Shown here: in pieces, positions 19,217 to 29,383 of the stretch
How positions within the stretch are numbered: the first letter of the stretch is position 1
Layout: every line of letters starts with the position of its first letter
Source: Pseudophaeobacter sp.
GTDB lineage: Bacteria; Pseudomonadota; Alphaproteobacteria; Rhodobacterales; Rhodobacteraceae
DNA length: 64,000 nt
Direction: 5' to 3'
Assembly (NCBI GenBank): GCA_027019165.1
Contig: JALUXC010000012.1
Span: 566,773-630,772 of the forward strand
Notes under the pieces: generated by a model
Databases searched by the model: none
Told to the model about the DNA's origin: nothing
Seen by the model: only the letters and a program-made list of their open reading frames with translations
Program-made: the position numbers and the translations under genes

Positions 19217-20292
19217 TTGAAGATGGTGCGATCTGGGCGTCCCTTCCTGTCCCGGCCTTTCTGATCGATGCAGAAGACTGCATCGATGATGCGAATTCTG
19301 CAGCAGAGGGTTTCCTCAATACGTCCTGTAAGTCCTTGAAAGGTAAGCGTGTTTGGGATCAGCTTCGGTTCGAGGCGCCGATTGCTGATGCGTTCCAGCG
19401 CAGCCGGGTTGCGGGCACGCCTCTGTTTGTGAATGACATCGATGTGGGGGCAATCACGCGCGCGCCCTTGCAGTGCGGGGTTCAGATTGCCCCTGTCAGC
19501 GGTCACGATGGCATGATGCTCTTGCTCTTGTCCCCGCGTGAGCTTGCAGGACGGATGACCCAGAACCATTCCGCAAAATCTGCAGCGCAATCCGCGATAG
19601 GCATGGCAGAAATGCTGGCTCATGAGATCAAGAACCCGCTGGCGGGTATTACCGGCGCGGCGCAGCTTTTGAGCATGAACCTCAACGCCGAGGATCTGGA
19701 GCTCACCGATCTGATCGTCAGTGAGAGCCGCCGGATCGTGAAGCTGCTGCAACAGGTGGAGCAGTTCGGAAACCTCTCCACACCCGATTTCAAACCCGTG
19801 AACCTGCATGATGTTCTTGACCGGGCTCGCCGCTCCGCGCTCTTGGGGTTTGGTGCGCATATGACCATCACCGAAGAGTATGATCCCTCGTTGCCGCCCG
19901 CATGGGGTGATGCGGACCAATTGCTGCAGGTCGTGCTGAACCTTCTGAAGAACGCCTCCGAAGCCGCTGGAAAGGAAGGCGGGAAAATCCGAATTCGTAC
20001 CTTTTACGAACACTCTTTCCGTCTGCGCCGCAGTGACGGGACTGGCAAGTTGCTGCCGCTCCAGATCGAGATCATTGATGACGGGCCGGGGCTGCCGGAA
20101 ACCATCAAGGACGACATCTTTGATCCCTTTGTCTCGGGGCGGGAGAATGGGACAGGGCTTGGCCTGGCCTTGGTGAGCAAGATCATTTCAGACCACGACG
20201 GCTGGATTTCCGTAAGCTCCGAACCGGGGAACACGGTGTTTCGGCTGTCTTTGTCGCGCGAACCGCGCGCTTCACAATCGCAGGAGAGCTAA
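19213..20292 (+). CDS. ntrB: Nitrogen sensor histidine kinase NtrB
   Basis: A 359-residue soluble kinase/phosphatase that controls NtrC phosphorylation in response to the PII protein. An N-terminal PAS-like region (about 10-110) is followed by the H-box [13 protein letters not shown] with the phospho-acceptor His137, and by N, G1 and G2 boxes of the ATPase domain ([29 protein letters not shown]). There are no membrane segments, as expected for NtrB. Its start overlaps the dusB stop. Confidence 0.95.
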   Translation: MIEDGAIWASLPVPAFLIDAEDCIDDANSAAEGFLNTSCKSLKGKRVWDQLRFEAPIADAFQRSRVAGTPLFVNDIDVGAITRAPLQCGVQIAPVSGHDGMMLLLLSPRELAGRMTQNHSAKSAAQSAIGMAEMLAHEIKNPLAGITGAAQLLSMNLNAEDLELTDLIVSESRRIVKLLQQVEQFGNLSTPDFKPVNLHDVLDRARRSALLGFGAHMTITEEYDPSLPPAWGDADQLLQVVLNLLKNASEAAGKEGGKIRIRTFYEHSFRLRRSDGTGKLLPLQIEIIDDGPGLPETIKDDIFDPFVSGRENGTGLGLALVSKIISDHDGWISVSSEPGNTVFRLSLSREPRASQSQES

Positions 20293-20295
20293 TCC

Positions 20296-21663
20296 ATGGA
20301 TGGCACCGTTCTGGTCGCTGACGACGACCGCACCATTCGAACAGTCTTGACCCAAGCGCTGACGCGGGCGGGATGCAAGGTGCATGCGACCTCTTCTCTG
20401 ACAACGTTGATGCGCTGGGTTGCCGAAGGCAAGGGCGATGTCGTGATCTCTGACGTTATGATGCCCGATGGCAATGGCCTGGAAATGCTGCCAAAAATTG
20501 CCGAGGATCGGCCGGGGCTGCCGGTGATTGTGATTTCTGCGCAGAACACGATCATGACGGCCATCAAGGCGGCAGAGGCGGACGCTTACGACTACCTTCC
20601 CAAACCCTTCGATCTCCCCGAGTTGATGAAGCGTACGGCCAAGGCCCTGTCGGAAAAGCGCACCACATCCAGTGGTCCTCGGGCTGAGGCTGAGGAGCGT
20701 CCGGAAGAGCTGCCTCTGGTGGGTCGTACCGAGGTGATGCAGGCGCTCTATCGCCTGATCGCCAGGGTGATGAATACCGACATGCCGCTTCTTGTGACCG
20801 GTGAAAGTGGCACCGGGAAATCCTTGATTGCACGCGCTATTCACGATTTTTCCGACCGCCGCACCTTGCCGTTTGTGACCGCAACCGCAGCCGATCTGAT
20901 TGAGCTCGAGGGGCCATCCCGCCTGTTGTCGCAGGTGAAGGGCGGCACGCTTTTGATCGATGAACTGCTTGATCTGCCTGACGAGGCGCAGGCGCGTGTT
21001 GTGCGCATGATGGATGCCACCGGAGATCATTCTCCTCGGTTCATGGCGACAAGCCAGCGGGATCTTGCGCCCGCCATGGAGGCTGGCGAACTGCGAGCGG
21101 ATCTTTACTATCGCCTGTGCGGCACCGAGTTGCACGTGCCCGCACTGCGGGAACGGGTCGAGGATATCGCGCTGTTGGCCGAACACTTTTTGATCCGAGC
21201 CGAAAACGATGGGGCACCGCACCGGACCCTCAGCGAGGACGCGCGCGAGCTGTTGCGCCATTTCCCCTGGCCCGGAAATGTGCGCCAATTGGAAAATGTT
21301 GCGCGCAGGCTGGCACTTACGGCACGCAGTGAAGAGATTGGGAAGTCTGATGTGGCCGCAGCGCTTGGTCCTCAGACGGGCGCAGAGCCGATGGTGAGCG
21401 GTGCGGTCAACGAAAAGCTGACAGAGTCCGTGGCCCGCCACTTGCAGCGCTATTTTGACCTGCACGGGGATATGTTGCCACCTCCCGGTTTGTATAGCCG
21501 AATCCTGCGTGAGGTTGAAACGCCGCTGATTGAAATCTCTTTGGCAGCAACAGGTGGAAATCAGGCGAAATGCGCCGAATTGCTTGGCATCAACCGAAAT
21601 ACGCTACGAAAGAAGATTACCGACCTAGATATTGAGGTGACACGCCGCCGCAAACTGATGTAA
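20296..21663 (+). CDS. ntrC: Nitrogen response regulator NtrC, lacking the GAFTGA loop
   Basis: A 455-residue regulator with a receiver domain (phospho-acceptor D53 in [12 protein letters not shown]), an AAA+ domain (Walker A GESGTGKS near residue 172; Walker [14 protein letters not shown]) and a Fis-type helix-turn-helix at the C-terminus. The stretch between them that normally carries ELFGHEKGAFTGA, the sigma-54 contact, is shortened and replaced by [16 protein letters not shown]. This is the situation known for Rhodobacter capsulatus NtrC, which activates sigma-70 polymerase instead. It lies 3 bp after ntrB. Confidence 0.95.
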   Translation: MDGTVLVADDDRTIRTVLTQALTRAGCKVHATSSLTTLMRWVAEGKGDVVISDVMMPDGNGLEMLPKIAEDRPGLPVIVISAQNTIMTAIKAAEADAYDYLPKPFDLPELMKRTAKALSEKRTTSSGPRAEAEERPEELPLVGRTEVMQALYRLIARVMNTDMPLLVTGESGTGKSLIARAIHDFSDRRTLPFVTATAADLIELEGPSRLLSQVKGGTLLIDELLDLPDEAQARVVRMMDATGDHSPRFMATSQRDLAPAMEAGELRADLYYRLCGTELHVPALRERVEDIALLAEHFLIRAENDGAPHRTLSEDARELLRHFPWPGNVRQLENVARRLALTARSEEIGKSDVAAALGPQTGAEPMVSGAVNEKLTESVARHLQRYFDLHGDMLPPPGLYSRILREVETPLIEISLAATGGNQAKCAELLGINRNTLRKKITDLDIEVTRRRKLM

Positions 21664-21707
21664 TATCGCCACATAGGTGTGACCACCCCTCGGCGTGGTC
21701 ACGATAT
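21663..21707. repeat. Nested inverted repeat between ntrC and ntrY
   Basis: A perfect 8-bp inverted repeat GTGACCAC-N8-GTGGTCAC (21679-21686 and 21695-21702) is enclosed by a second pair, ATATCG at 21663-21668 and CGATAT at 21702-21707. It fills most of the 89-bp gap. There is no T-run, so it is not a standard terminator; an operator, an mRNA stabilising element or a processing site between the ntrBC and ntrYX parts of the operon are all possible. Confidence 0.55.
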
Positions 21708-21752
21708 CTAGCGGTTGGCCAGTACGGTCGTACATCGGGGTGAGAGCATCAA

Positions 21753-24035
21753 GTGGCGCAAAAGTCACATCTTCGCTGGGGATTTCGCACGCTTGCTCAG
21801 ATGGAGCGGTGGCGCAGGACCCGCAAGGCCCGCAACATCGGGACATTGGGGCTGGTTCTTCTCGGACCGATTTTGGCGCTTGCGACGTTTATGATCTTTG
21901 GCCCGCTTGGGCATGGCGCGTCCTCCTTGTCCCTGCGGCTCATCCTGCTCGCCGACATGGTCTATATCATGGCCATTGCCATGTTGGTTCTGGCGCAGAT
22001 CGTGCGGCTCTTTGCAGCCAGACGAGCAAAATCCGCCGGGTCTCGGCTGCACTTGCGGCTTATTGGTGCGTTTGGGTTTCTCGCTCTGGTCCCAACGGTG
22101 ATTGTGGCGGTCTTTGCCATGTTGACCGTGAACGTGGGCCTAGAGGGCTGGTTTTCGCAGCGCGTCCGGCAGGTTATCGGGTCTTCTCTCGCTGCCGCAG
22201 AGGCTTATCAGGTTGAGCAAAGGGAAGATCTGATCGAAGACGGCGGGGCTTTGGCCCGCTATTTGGATACCAGCCGCTCCCGCAGTTTTTTCATGAATGA
22301 CGCGGAGTTGCGGCAGGTTCTGTCGCAAGGACAACTGCAAGTGCAGCGGGGATTGCGCGAAGCCTATGTCATCGACGGGCTGGGGAGCATACGCGCACGT
22401 GGCGAGCGGTCTTATGAATTTGACTTTGAAAAGCCAAGCTCTGCCGACATCGCCAAAGCGACCGAAGAGGGGATGGCGATCATCCAAGACTGGGACAACA
22501 ATGAGTTCCGCGCCATTGTACGCCTCAACGCCTTTGTGGATCGTTTTCTTTACATCAGCCGTGATGTGGACGGAGAACTGTTGAACCTCCTCGATGATAC
22601 CCAGCAAACAGCCAACCTGTATCAGCAGCTCGAACGGGAAAGGGGCAGGGTGTTGTTTGAGTTTGGCCTGCTCTACATCGGATTTGCGCTGATCCTGATC
22701 CTGGCCGCCATGTGGCTTGGTATGTGGTTTGCTGAACGTCTGTCTGGTCCCGTCGGAAGGCTTACGGTTGCAGCGCGCCGCGTCGGTAGTGGGAATCTGG
22801 ACGTTCAGGTCCCGGAAGAAGACGGCTCCGACGAAATTGCGCAACTTGGAACTTATTTCAACAGGATGACCCGCGAACTTAAACGTCAGCGTCAGACCCT
22901 TCTTGAAAACACAGATCAGATCGAGCGCCGCCGCAGGCTATTTGACTCGGTCCTTTCTTCGGTCACGTCCGGAGTGGTTGGATTGGATGCCGACGGGCGC
23001 GTGACCTTTGTCAACCGTTCGGCCGAGCGGCTCCTGGATTGGCATGGGGACAGGCAATCGCTGGCGCTGGCAGTGGCTGTTCCAGAATTCGGTCACCTTT
23101 TTGAGGCGCTGAAGGCCGGTGACGTGGAGACCGCACAAGAGGAGATCAAGGTCACGCGGCATGGGCGTCTGGAAAACCTTTTGGTGCGCATGTCTTTGCG
23201 TCGCTCTGGTGAAGGGCAACTCGAAGGGTATGTGGTTGCTTTTGATGACGTTACGGACCTTGTCAGCGCCCAGAGGATGGCAGCCTGGGGTGATGTCGCG
23301 CGGCGTATTGCTCATGAGATCAAGAACCCTCTTACGCCGATCCAACTAAGCGCAGAGCGGATCAAGCGGAAATTTGCACCGAAACTGGGCGAGGAGAACA
23401 GCGACCAGCTGCAATCCATGACCGATGTGATTGTACGCCAAACCAATGACCTGCGGCGGATTGTTGATGAGTTCTCAAAATTTGCCCGGATGCCAGAGCC
23501 GGAACGCCACGAAGAAGACCTTGTTTCCTTGGTTCGGGATGCGGTTGTGTTGCAACAGACAGGTCAGCCTGGGGTCAAGATTACGGCAGACCTGCCAGAT
23601 GAGCCATTTCCGGCGGATCTTGACGCAACGATGGTTGGGCAGGCTTTGACCAACCTCATCAAGAATGCCGGAGAAGCCATTGAAACGTTGCGCCAAAAAG
23701 GGGCCCCAGACGGGTTCGCTCCAGAAATCCATATTGCCGTAAAACGCGCTGGTGCGGCATCTTATGAGGTCACCATTGCCGACAATGGCATCGGGTTGCC
23801 CGAAGACCGCGCGCGGCTTTTTGAGCCATATGTGACAACGCGCGCCGAAGGCACCGGGTTGGGTTTGCCCATCGTGAAAAAGATCATCGAAGAGCATGGT
23901 GGCTCTCTCGTCCTTACGGATGCTCCGGTGTTTGAGGGGCAATCGCATTTTGGAGCCATGGCGGAGATCCGCCTTCCGCAGAGTCTTCCGACGGCGGACG
24001 CAAACAGGAATACAGTGAAAGTAGGTCTGACATGA
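21753..24035 (+). CDS. ntrY: Membrane sensor histidine kinase NtrY
   Basis: A 760-residue kinase paired with NtrX, linked in alphaproteobacteria to nitrogen and redox regulation. Three N-terminal membrane segments fall at about residues 30-115, followed by an extracytoplasmic region, a fourth segment near 305-325, then HAMP (about 325-380), a PAS domain and the H-box [13 protein letters not shown] with His521. The ATPase boxes LTNLIKNAGEAIE, DNGIGLP and GTGLGLPIV are intact. The start is uncertain: GTG at 21753 fits the family, an ATG lies at 21801, and neither has a strong ribosome site. The stop overlaps the ntrX start. Confidence 0.93.
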   Translation: MAQKSHLRWGFRTLAQMERWRRTRKARNIGTLGLVLLGPILALATFMIFGPLGHGASSLSLRLILLADMVYIMAIAMLVLAQIVRLFAARRAKSAGSRLHLRLIGAFGFLALVPTVIVAVFAMLTVNVGLEGWFSQRVRQVIGSSLAAAEAYQVEQREDLIEDGGALARYLDTSRSRSFFMNDAELRQVLSQGQLQVQRGLREAYVIDGLGSIRARGERSYEFDFEKPSSADIAKATEEGMAIIQDWDNNEFRAIVRLNAFVDRFLYISRDVDGELLNLLDDTQQTANLYQQLERERGRVLFEFGLLYIGFALILILAAMWLGMWFAERLSGPVGRLTVAARRVGSGNLDVQVPEEDGSDEIAQLGTYFNRMTRELKRQRQTLLENTDQIERRRRLFDSVLSSVTSGVVGLDADGRVTFVNRSAERLLDWHGDRQSLALAVAVPEFGHLFEALKAGDVETAQEEIKVTRHGRLENLLVRMSLRRSGEGQLEGYVVAFDDVTDLVSAQRMAAWGDVARRIAHEIKNPLTPIQLSAERIKRKFAPKLGEENSDQLQSMTDVIVRQTNDLRRIVDEFSKFARMPEPERHEEDLVSLVRDAVVLQQTGQPGVKITADLPDEPFPADLDATMVGQALTNLIKNAGEAIETLRQKGAPDGFAPEIHIAVKRAGAASYEVTIADNGIGLPEDRARLFEPYVTTRAEGTGLGLPIVKKIIEEHGGSLVLTDAPVFEGQSHFGAMAEIRLPQSLPTADANRNTVKVGLT

Positions 24036-25444
24036 GTGATATTTTGATCGTCGACGATGAACGTGACATCCGCGAGCTAATTTCCGACATTCTGGAAGAC
24101 GAGGGATTTCCCACCCGGAAGGCTGCGAATTCCGATGAATGCATGGCCAAGATCAACGAGACGGAGCCTGCTCTTCTGATCCTCGATATCTGGCTCAAGG
24201 ACAGCCAGATGGATGGGATCGACATTCTGAAGACGGTCAAGCGGGATCATCCCGAGGTCCCGGTCGTCATCATCTCTGGTCATGGGAATATTGAAATCGC
24301 CGTGGCTGCGATCAAGCAGGGCGCCTATGACTTCATAGAAAAGCCCTTTAACATTGATCAGTTGATGGTTGTGATCCGCCGCGCAATGGAAACATCGCGT
24401 CTGCGCCGTGAGAATACGGATCTGCGCCGGAAAGAGACCGGCGCGGCCGAGATGATTGGCAGCTCGGCCGCTTTCCGGGCCTTGGTCTCCCAGTTGGATA
24501 AGGTTACCAAGTCCAATGGTCGCGTGATGCTGACTGGACCGGCGGGTGCAGGAAAGGATATTGCGGCCCGGTACATCCATTCCAATTCAACGCGCGGCTC
24601 TGGGCCATTCGTGACCGTGAACTGCGCCACCATTGCGCCTGATCGCATGGAAGAGGTGCTGTTTGGCCGCGAAACGGCAGAAAAGGGCATTGAGCCGGGG
24701 TTGCTTGAGCAAGCCGACGGCGGTGTCATCTTCTTCGATGAAGTTGCGGACATGCCTGCCGGAACCCAGTCAAAAATCCTGCGGGTGCTGGTCGATCAGC
24801 AGTTCCATCGTGTTGGTGGGACTGAAAAGCTCAGTGTCGACCTTCGCGTTATTTCCTCGACGAACAAGTCCTTGGACGCTGAAATTGAAGCAGGGCGGTT
24901 CCGTCAGGAGTTGTATCATCGTTTGAATGTCGTGCCGATTTCGGTTCCATCTTTGGCAGATCGACGGGAGGATATTCCGGTTCTTGCCGAACATTTCATT
25001 CGAACCTTCAACACGACTCAGGGTTTGCCGCTGCGGCAACTGACCGATGAAGCGATTGCGCTCATGCAAACCATGACCTGGCCGGGAAATGTACGTCAGC
25101 TCAAGAACCTGGTGGAACGCATTCTCATCCTTGGAGACGGCTGCGATCCGATCGACGCGCGGGATCTTCCGCGGGAAGAGGAAAAGGTCGAAGACGAGGG
25201 GCGCGTCGTCTTGTCAGGCGCTTTGGCCACTCTGCCCCTGCGCGAAGCGCGCGAAGCCTTTGAGAGGGAATACCTCCTGACCCAGATCAACCGGTTTGGC
25301 GGCAATATCAGCCGTACGGCCTCTTTTGTGGGGATGGAGCGCTCGGCCTTGCATCGCAAGCTGAAGTCCTTGGGGGTTGTGACATCCAACAAAGCGGGCG
25401 CGCGGATCGCACATGTCGAAGAAAAGGAGAGCGATCCAGTCTAG
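24032..25444 (+). CDS. ntrX: Response regulator NtrX, lacking the GAFTGA loop
   Basis: A 470-residue regulator, cognate of NtrY. The receiver domain carries D52 in LLILDIWLKDS; the AAA+ domain has Walker A GPAGAGKD and Walker B GGVIFFDEVADMP; the C-terminus has a Fis-type helix-turn-helix (NISRTASFVGMERSALHRKL). Where canonical activators have GAFTGA, the sequence reads LFGRETAEKGIEPGLLEQ, so sigma-54 activation is unlikely and a sigma-70 or repressor role is more probable. Its start overlaps ntrY by four bases. Confidence 0.94.
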   Translation: MSDILIVDDERDIRELISDILEDEGFPTRKAANSDECMAKINETEPALLILDIWLKDSQMDGIDILKTVKRDHPEVPVVIISGHGNIEIAVAAIKQGAYDFIEKPFNIDQLMVVIRRAMETSRLRRENTDLRRKETGAAEMIGSSAAFRALVSQLDKVTKSNGRVMLTGPAGAGKDIAARYIHSNSTRGSGPFVTVNCATIAPDRMEEVLFGRETAEKGIEPGLLEQADGGVIFFDEVADMPAGTQSKILRVLVDQQFHRVGGTEKLSVDLRVISSTNKSLDAEIEAGRFRQELYHRLNVVPISVPSLADRREDIPVLAEHFIRTFNTTQGLPLRQLTDEAIALMQTMTWPGNVRQLKNLVERILILGDGCDPIDARDLPREEEKVEDEGRVVLSGALATLPLREAREAFEREYLLTQINRFGGNISRTASFVGMERSALHRKLKSLGVVTSNKAGARIAHVEEKESDPV

Positions 25445-25510
25445 GCGTGCTGCATGCGCGCCAAGGGATCTGAAAAAATGGTCCCTCGCGATCTGGATTT
25501 TGCCATTGTT

Positions 25511-25996
25511 TCAGGGCGCTAGGATCCGAAGTGTGTTGTCGGGGCTTTTCCAGACGCAGGTTTGTTCGCTGAGCGGAGGAAGCCGATTTGATTGTGAAGC
25601 CAGACGTGAGGACGCCTCATCCATGCTGCAGCGTTTGAGCGAGACCTGGCGGTAGCCCTTTTTCTCCATGCAGCTTTGCTCCAGTTGCCGGCGCAGGCCA
25701 AGATTGACGTCAACGGTATAGATCTGCCCATCGATCCAATAACCGGGACGTGTCCAGCATCGACCATCTGTGCAGATCCTTTCTCCGGGAAAATACTGTG
25801 GAGGGTGCTGGCGGATCTGGTTCTCGACCGGGGCGTCTTTCAAGGCGGCCACTTTGCAAGAAAGGCCGTCCTCCTCCAGACGCGCGACGCTTGCGCCCTC
25901 CCGATAGTACACCGGTATCGGACCGCAGGCTGCGACAGTGACCGACAGAAGGCTCAGCAGGAAAATGGGTTTTGCGGAAATCTTGAACTTGGCCAT
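25511..25996 (-). CDS. Predicted lipoprotein, function unknown
   Basis: A 161-residue secreted protein starting with MAKFKISAKPIFLL and a hydrophobic segment that ends in a lipobox, VAAC, so the mature protein should be lipid-anchored at Cys24 of this start. It then has several cysteines, including CKV, ICTDGRCW, QSC, KRC and TC, which could form disulfides. I do not recognise the family. It lies on the opposite strand inside the ntr/trk cluster, with ntrX convergent and trkA divergent, and may be a recent insertion into an otherwise conserved order. Confidence 0.75.
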   Translation of the reverse strand: MAKFKISAKPIFLLSLLSVTVAACGPIPVYYREGASVARLEEDGLSCKVAALKDAPVENQIRQHPPQYFPGERICTDGRCWTRPGYWIDGQIYTVDVNLGLRRQLEQSCMEKKGYRQVSLKRCSMDEASSRLASQSNRLPPLSEQTCVWKSPDNTLRILAP

Positions 25997-26098
25997 AGAC
26001 CCAGCCTGCCGTGAAATTATCCGCGATACAATTGATTTGACCCCCTCGGTCCCTTCTGTCATTCAAAAACGGCAAGATCGCGCCCAAGGGAATGGATC

Positions 26099-27475
26099 AT
26101 GAAGGTTATCATCTGTGGGGCCGGCCAGGTGGGTTGGCAGATCGCACGGCATCTGTCGGGTGAGTTGAACGATGTAACGGTCGTGGACAATAATCCAGAT
26201 CTGGTTCGCCGCGCGACAGATACGCTGGATGTTCAAGGGGTTGCGGGCTTTGCTTCATACCCGGATGTGCTTGATCGGGCCGGTGCGCGGGATGCGGATA
26301 TGATCATCGCGGCAACCCATTCCGACGAGGTCAACATGGTGACCTGTCAGGTTGCCCATTCGGTCTTTTCGATCCAACGCAAGATCGCGCGATTGCGCGC
26401 CAAAAGCTACCTTACCGCCATTTATTCTGACCTTTACCGGCGTGATCATTTGCCGATCGATGTGGTGATCAGCCCCGAGCGCGAGGTCGCCGCTGCGGCA
26501 ATCCAGCGGCTGTCCGCTCCGGCCGCGTTTGACACGGAAATTTTCATGGGCGGCAAGGCGCAACTCTTGGGGGTCCATATCGATGAGGACTGCCCCATCG
26601 TGAACACGCCCCTGCGACAGCTGACGGATCTGTTTTCGACCCTGCGCGCAATCGTCGTAGGGGTGCGCCGCGAGGGGACACTCTTTGCCCCCGAGCCGGG
26701 TGACCAGCTGTTTGTTGGGGATAGCGCCTATGTGTTTTGTCACGCCGAAGACGTCAACCGCACCATAGAAGTCTTTGGCAAGAAAGAGAAACGTCAAGAT
26801 CGGGTGGTCATTGTGGGCGGCGGCAACGTGGGCCTTGAAGTGGCAAAGGCTCTGGAGGCAAAAACCGGTCGGATTCGTGCCAAGATCATCGAGAAAAGCC
26901 GGAAATGCGCTGAAAGAGCCGCAGAAACTCTGGAGCGTACCATTGTTCTGAACGGTGACGGACTGGACCGTTCGCTGTTGATCGAGGCCGGCATCGGACG
27001 TGCCGATGCAATGCTTGCGGTCACGGACGATGACAAGACCAACATGCTGGCTGCTGTGCGGGCAAAGTCTGAAGGCTGTCCTTTCGTTGTGGCCCTTATC
27101 AATGATCCGACCTTGCTTCCTCTGATGTCTCACCTTGGGATCGATGCCTATATCAACCCCCGCTCAACCACCGTAAGTTCGATCCTTCAGCACATCCGTT
27201 ATGGGCGCGTACGCCAAGTCTACTCCATTGGAGACGCCGAAGCGGAGGTGATCGAGGCCGAGGTCATGGGAACAACCCCGCTGGCCGGACAGGCAATACG
27301 GGACATTCCCTTTCCCGAAGGTGTCCTGGTAGGGGGCGTGCTGAAAGGTGTTGAAATGCTGCCGCCCAGCGGAGAATTGCGCGTTGAAGAAGGAGATGTC
27401 ATCGCTCTGTTTGCCATGGCGGCTGATGTTCCAGAGGTCGAGCGGCTGATGCAGGTCTCGATCGACTACTTCTGA
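26099..27475 (+). CDS. trkA: Trk potassium uptake regulatory protein TrkA
   Basis: A 458-residue peripheral membrane protein with two tandem RCK modules. Each begins with an NAD-binding glycine motif: GAGQVGWQIA at residues 6-15 and GGGNVGLEVA at about 240. TrkA gates the TrkH channel in response to nucleotides. It is followed after one base by trkH. The position directly after ntrYX is conserved in many alphaproteobacteria. Confidence 0.95.
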   Translation: MKVIICGAGQVGWQIARHLSGELNDVTVVDNNPDLVRRATDTLDVQGVAGFASYPDVLDRAGARDADMIIAATHSDEVNMVTCQVAHSVFSIQRKIARLRAKSYLTAIYSDLYRRDHLPIDVVISPEREVAAAAIQRLSAPAAFDTEIFMGGKAQLLGVHIDEDCPIVNTPLRQLTDLFSTLRAIVVGVRREGTLFAPEPGDQLFVGDSAYVFCHAEDVNRTIEVFGKKEKRQDRVVIVGGGNVGLEVAKALEAKTGRIRAKIIEKSRKCAERAAETLERTIVLNGDGLDRSLLIEAGIGRADAMLAVTDDDKTNMLAAVRAKSEGCPFVVALINDPTLLPLMSHLGIDAYINPRSTTVSSILQHIRYGRVRQVYSIGDAEAEVIEAEVMGTTPLAGQAIRDIPFPEGVLVGGVLKGVEMLPPSGELRVEEGDVIALFAMAADVPEVERLMQVSIDYF

Positions 27476-27476
27476 C

Positions 27477-29012
27477 ATGATGCGCCGAAAACAGGCACCT
27501 ACAGGCCTTTTGCGCCTGCCGTTATTCCTGCTGATCTGGGGCATCGCCTGTGTGGCCATGTGGATCCCGGCGACGCATGCGGTGATCCTAAACGATCACC
27601 CAACCTCCCAGAGCTTTTTCTTTTCGGGCCTTTTGGGATTGTTCGCTGTGTCGGTCATCGCGCTGTCGGTGGGCAACCGAACGCCTCGTTTTGGAATGCC
27701 GGGGCAACTGTTGTCGCTATTGGCAACCTTTGCGGTTTTGCCGGTCTTTCTAGCCGTTCCTGTGCAAGATGCACTCAAGAACACAAGCTTTCTCAATGCC
27801 TATTTCGATATGGTCAGCGCCGTGACCACCACGGGCGCTGACATTTATTCGGACCCCGGGCGGTTGCCTCCCAGCGTTCATCTGTGGCGGGCTCTGGTCG
27901 GCTGGTTGGGCGGGCTGTTGATGTGGATCGCGGCCTCTGCAATTCTGGCGCCGCTGTTTCTGGGCGGATTTGAGATCACTGCCCGCGGCGAGCCTGGCGG
28001 CGGAGGCGGCAGTTCGATCCAGATTCAACAGGCTGATCCGCGTCGGCGGTTGCTTCTGGTGGCACGGGCCTTAACGCCGGTTTACTCCGGCCTGACTTTG
28101 GTTGTGTGGACACTGTTGATGATCACCGGCAGCAAGGCTTTGCCGGGATTGACTCACGCCATGTCGGTCATGGCCACCTCAGGTATTTCTGCGGTGGGCG
28201 GCGTGCACGAGGCAAGCAGCGGTATCGCCGGTGAGATGGTGATGTTCCTGTTCATGTTCTTTGCTTTGTCCCGGCTGACGTTTTCGAGCGACACGGTGAC
28301 GACCGGCCATGGGCGCCTTGATCGGGATCCCGAATTTCGCGCAGGTCTGCTGATCGTGTTTGGGGTCCCGCTTTTGCTGTTCCTGCGTCACTGGCTTGCA
28401 ACACTCGAGGTGACCGGCGCAGAAGACAGCTTTCAAGCTCTTCGGGCCTTCTGGGGGGCGCTCTTTACGGTCATGTCGTTTCTCTCCACCACGGGGTTCG
28501 AAAGCGCGGACTGGCAAACAGCCCAAGACTGGTCCGGCCTCGGCACCCCGGGAATGATCCTTTTGGGGCTTGCCTTGATCGGTGGCGGTGTGGCGACTAC
28601 GGCGGGCGGGGTAAAGTTGCTCCGGGTCTACGCGCTGTATCTGAATGGCCTCGGCGAAATGGAGCGTCTCGTACATCCATCATCCGTCAGCGGTGAAAGA
28701 GTCGGCAACAGGCGGCTGCAAAAGAATGGTGCCTTTGTGGCTTGGGTGTTTTTCATGCTCTTCGCCTTGTCGCTAGCGGGGATCAGCATAACCCTGGCTG
28801 CGCTTGGTGCGGATTTTGAGACCTCTCTGATCCTTGCTATTTCGACCCTGTCGACCACCGGTCCGCTAACGGAAGTCGCCTCAAGTGAACCAATCCTGCT
28901 GTGGCAACTGGCCCCGGCGGCAAAGCTGGTTCTGTGTTTCGCAATGGTTCTTGGTCGGCTCGAAACACTGGCAATCATCGCTCTTTTGTCGCCAAATCTC
29001 TGGCGTAGCTAA
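27477..29012 (+). CDS. trkH: Trk potassium uptake membrane protein TrkH
   Basis: A 511-residue polytopic protein of the TrkH/KtrB superfamily, with repeated membrane-pore-membrane units. Pore-loop sequences such as VTTTGADIYS, MATSGISAVGG, LSTTGFESADW and LSTTGPLTE show the four glycine-containing filter positions. It imports potassium with TrkA, whose gene ends one base upstream, so the pair is translationally linked. Confidence 0.93.
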   Translation: MMRRKQAPTGLLRLPLFLLIWGIACVAMWIPATHAVILNDHPTSQSFFFSGLLGLFAVSVIALSVGNRTPRFGMPGQLLSLLATFAVLPVFLAVPVQDALKNTSFLNAYFDMVSAVTTTGADIYSDPGRLPPSVHLWRALVGWLGGLLMWIAASAILAPLFLGGFEITARGEPGGGGGSSIQIQQADPRRRLLLVARALTPVYSGLTLVVWTLLMITGSKALPGLTHAMSVMATSGISAVGGVHEASSGIAGEMVMFLFMFFALSRLTFSSDTVTTGHGRLDRDPEFRAGLLIVFGVPLLLFLRHWLATLEVTGAEDSFQALRAFWGALFTVMSFLSTTGFESADWQTAQDWSGLGTPGMILLGLALIGGGVATTAGGVKLLRVYALYLNGLGEMERLVHPSSVSGERVGNRRLQKNGAFVAWVFFMLFALSLAGISITLAALGADFETSLILAISTLSTTGPLTEVASSEPILLWQLAPAAKLVLCFAMVLGRLETLAIIALLSPNLWRS

Positions 29013-29143
29013 GCAAAGCTGGTTAACCTGCGAAGGAACGGTTCTTTTTCGGCTAGAAACCGGCAGGGACTGCGTCCATAGTTGGACTCGAAAACGCGCG
29101 TTGGTCCGCAGCGCGTAGCAAGAAAAAAGGCGAGATAACAATA

Positions 29144-29383
29144 ATGGCTTCGGACAGACAGAATCTTCAGGATGCCTTCCTGAATCACGTTCGCAAAACC
29201 AAGGTTCCGGTTACTATCTTTCTAATCAACGGGGTGAAGCTGCAGGGTGTGATCACCTGGTTTGACAATTTTTGTGTGCTTCTGCGTCGGGATGGGCAGT
29301 CTCAGCTGGTTTACAAACATGCAATTTCTACCATCATGCCGGCGCAGCCGATCAGCCTTTATGAAGGTGAAGACGCCTCTTGA
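29144..29383 (+). CDS. hfq: RNA chaperone Hfq
   Basis: A 79-residue Sm-like protein that forms hexamers and pairs small RNAs with mRNAs. The Sm1 motif ([17 protein letters not shown]) and Sm2 motif (YKHAIST) are complete, and the acidic C-terminal tail is short, as is usual in alphaproteobacteria. AAGGCGAG lies upstream of the ATG. Its stop overlaps the hflX start by one base. It is the obvious partner for the small RNA candidate at 50046-50120. Confidence 0.97.
   Translation: MASDRQNLQDAFLNHVRKTKVPVTIFLINGVKLQGVITWFDNFCVLLRRDGQSQLVYKHAISTIMPAQPISLYEGEDAS

Noticed and set aside
24524-24560. Defective Walker A in NtrX (GPAGAGKD)
   Set aside because: Response regulators of this class often have an acidic residue after GK, so this is within normal variation.
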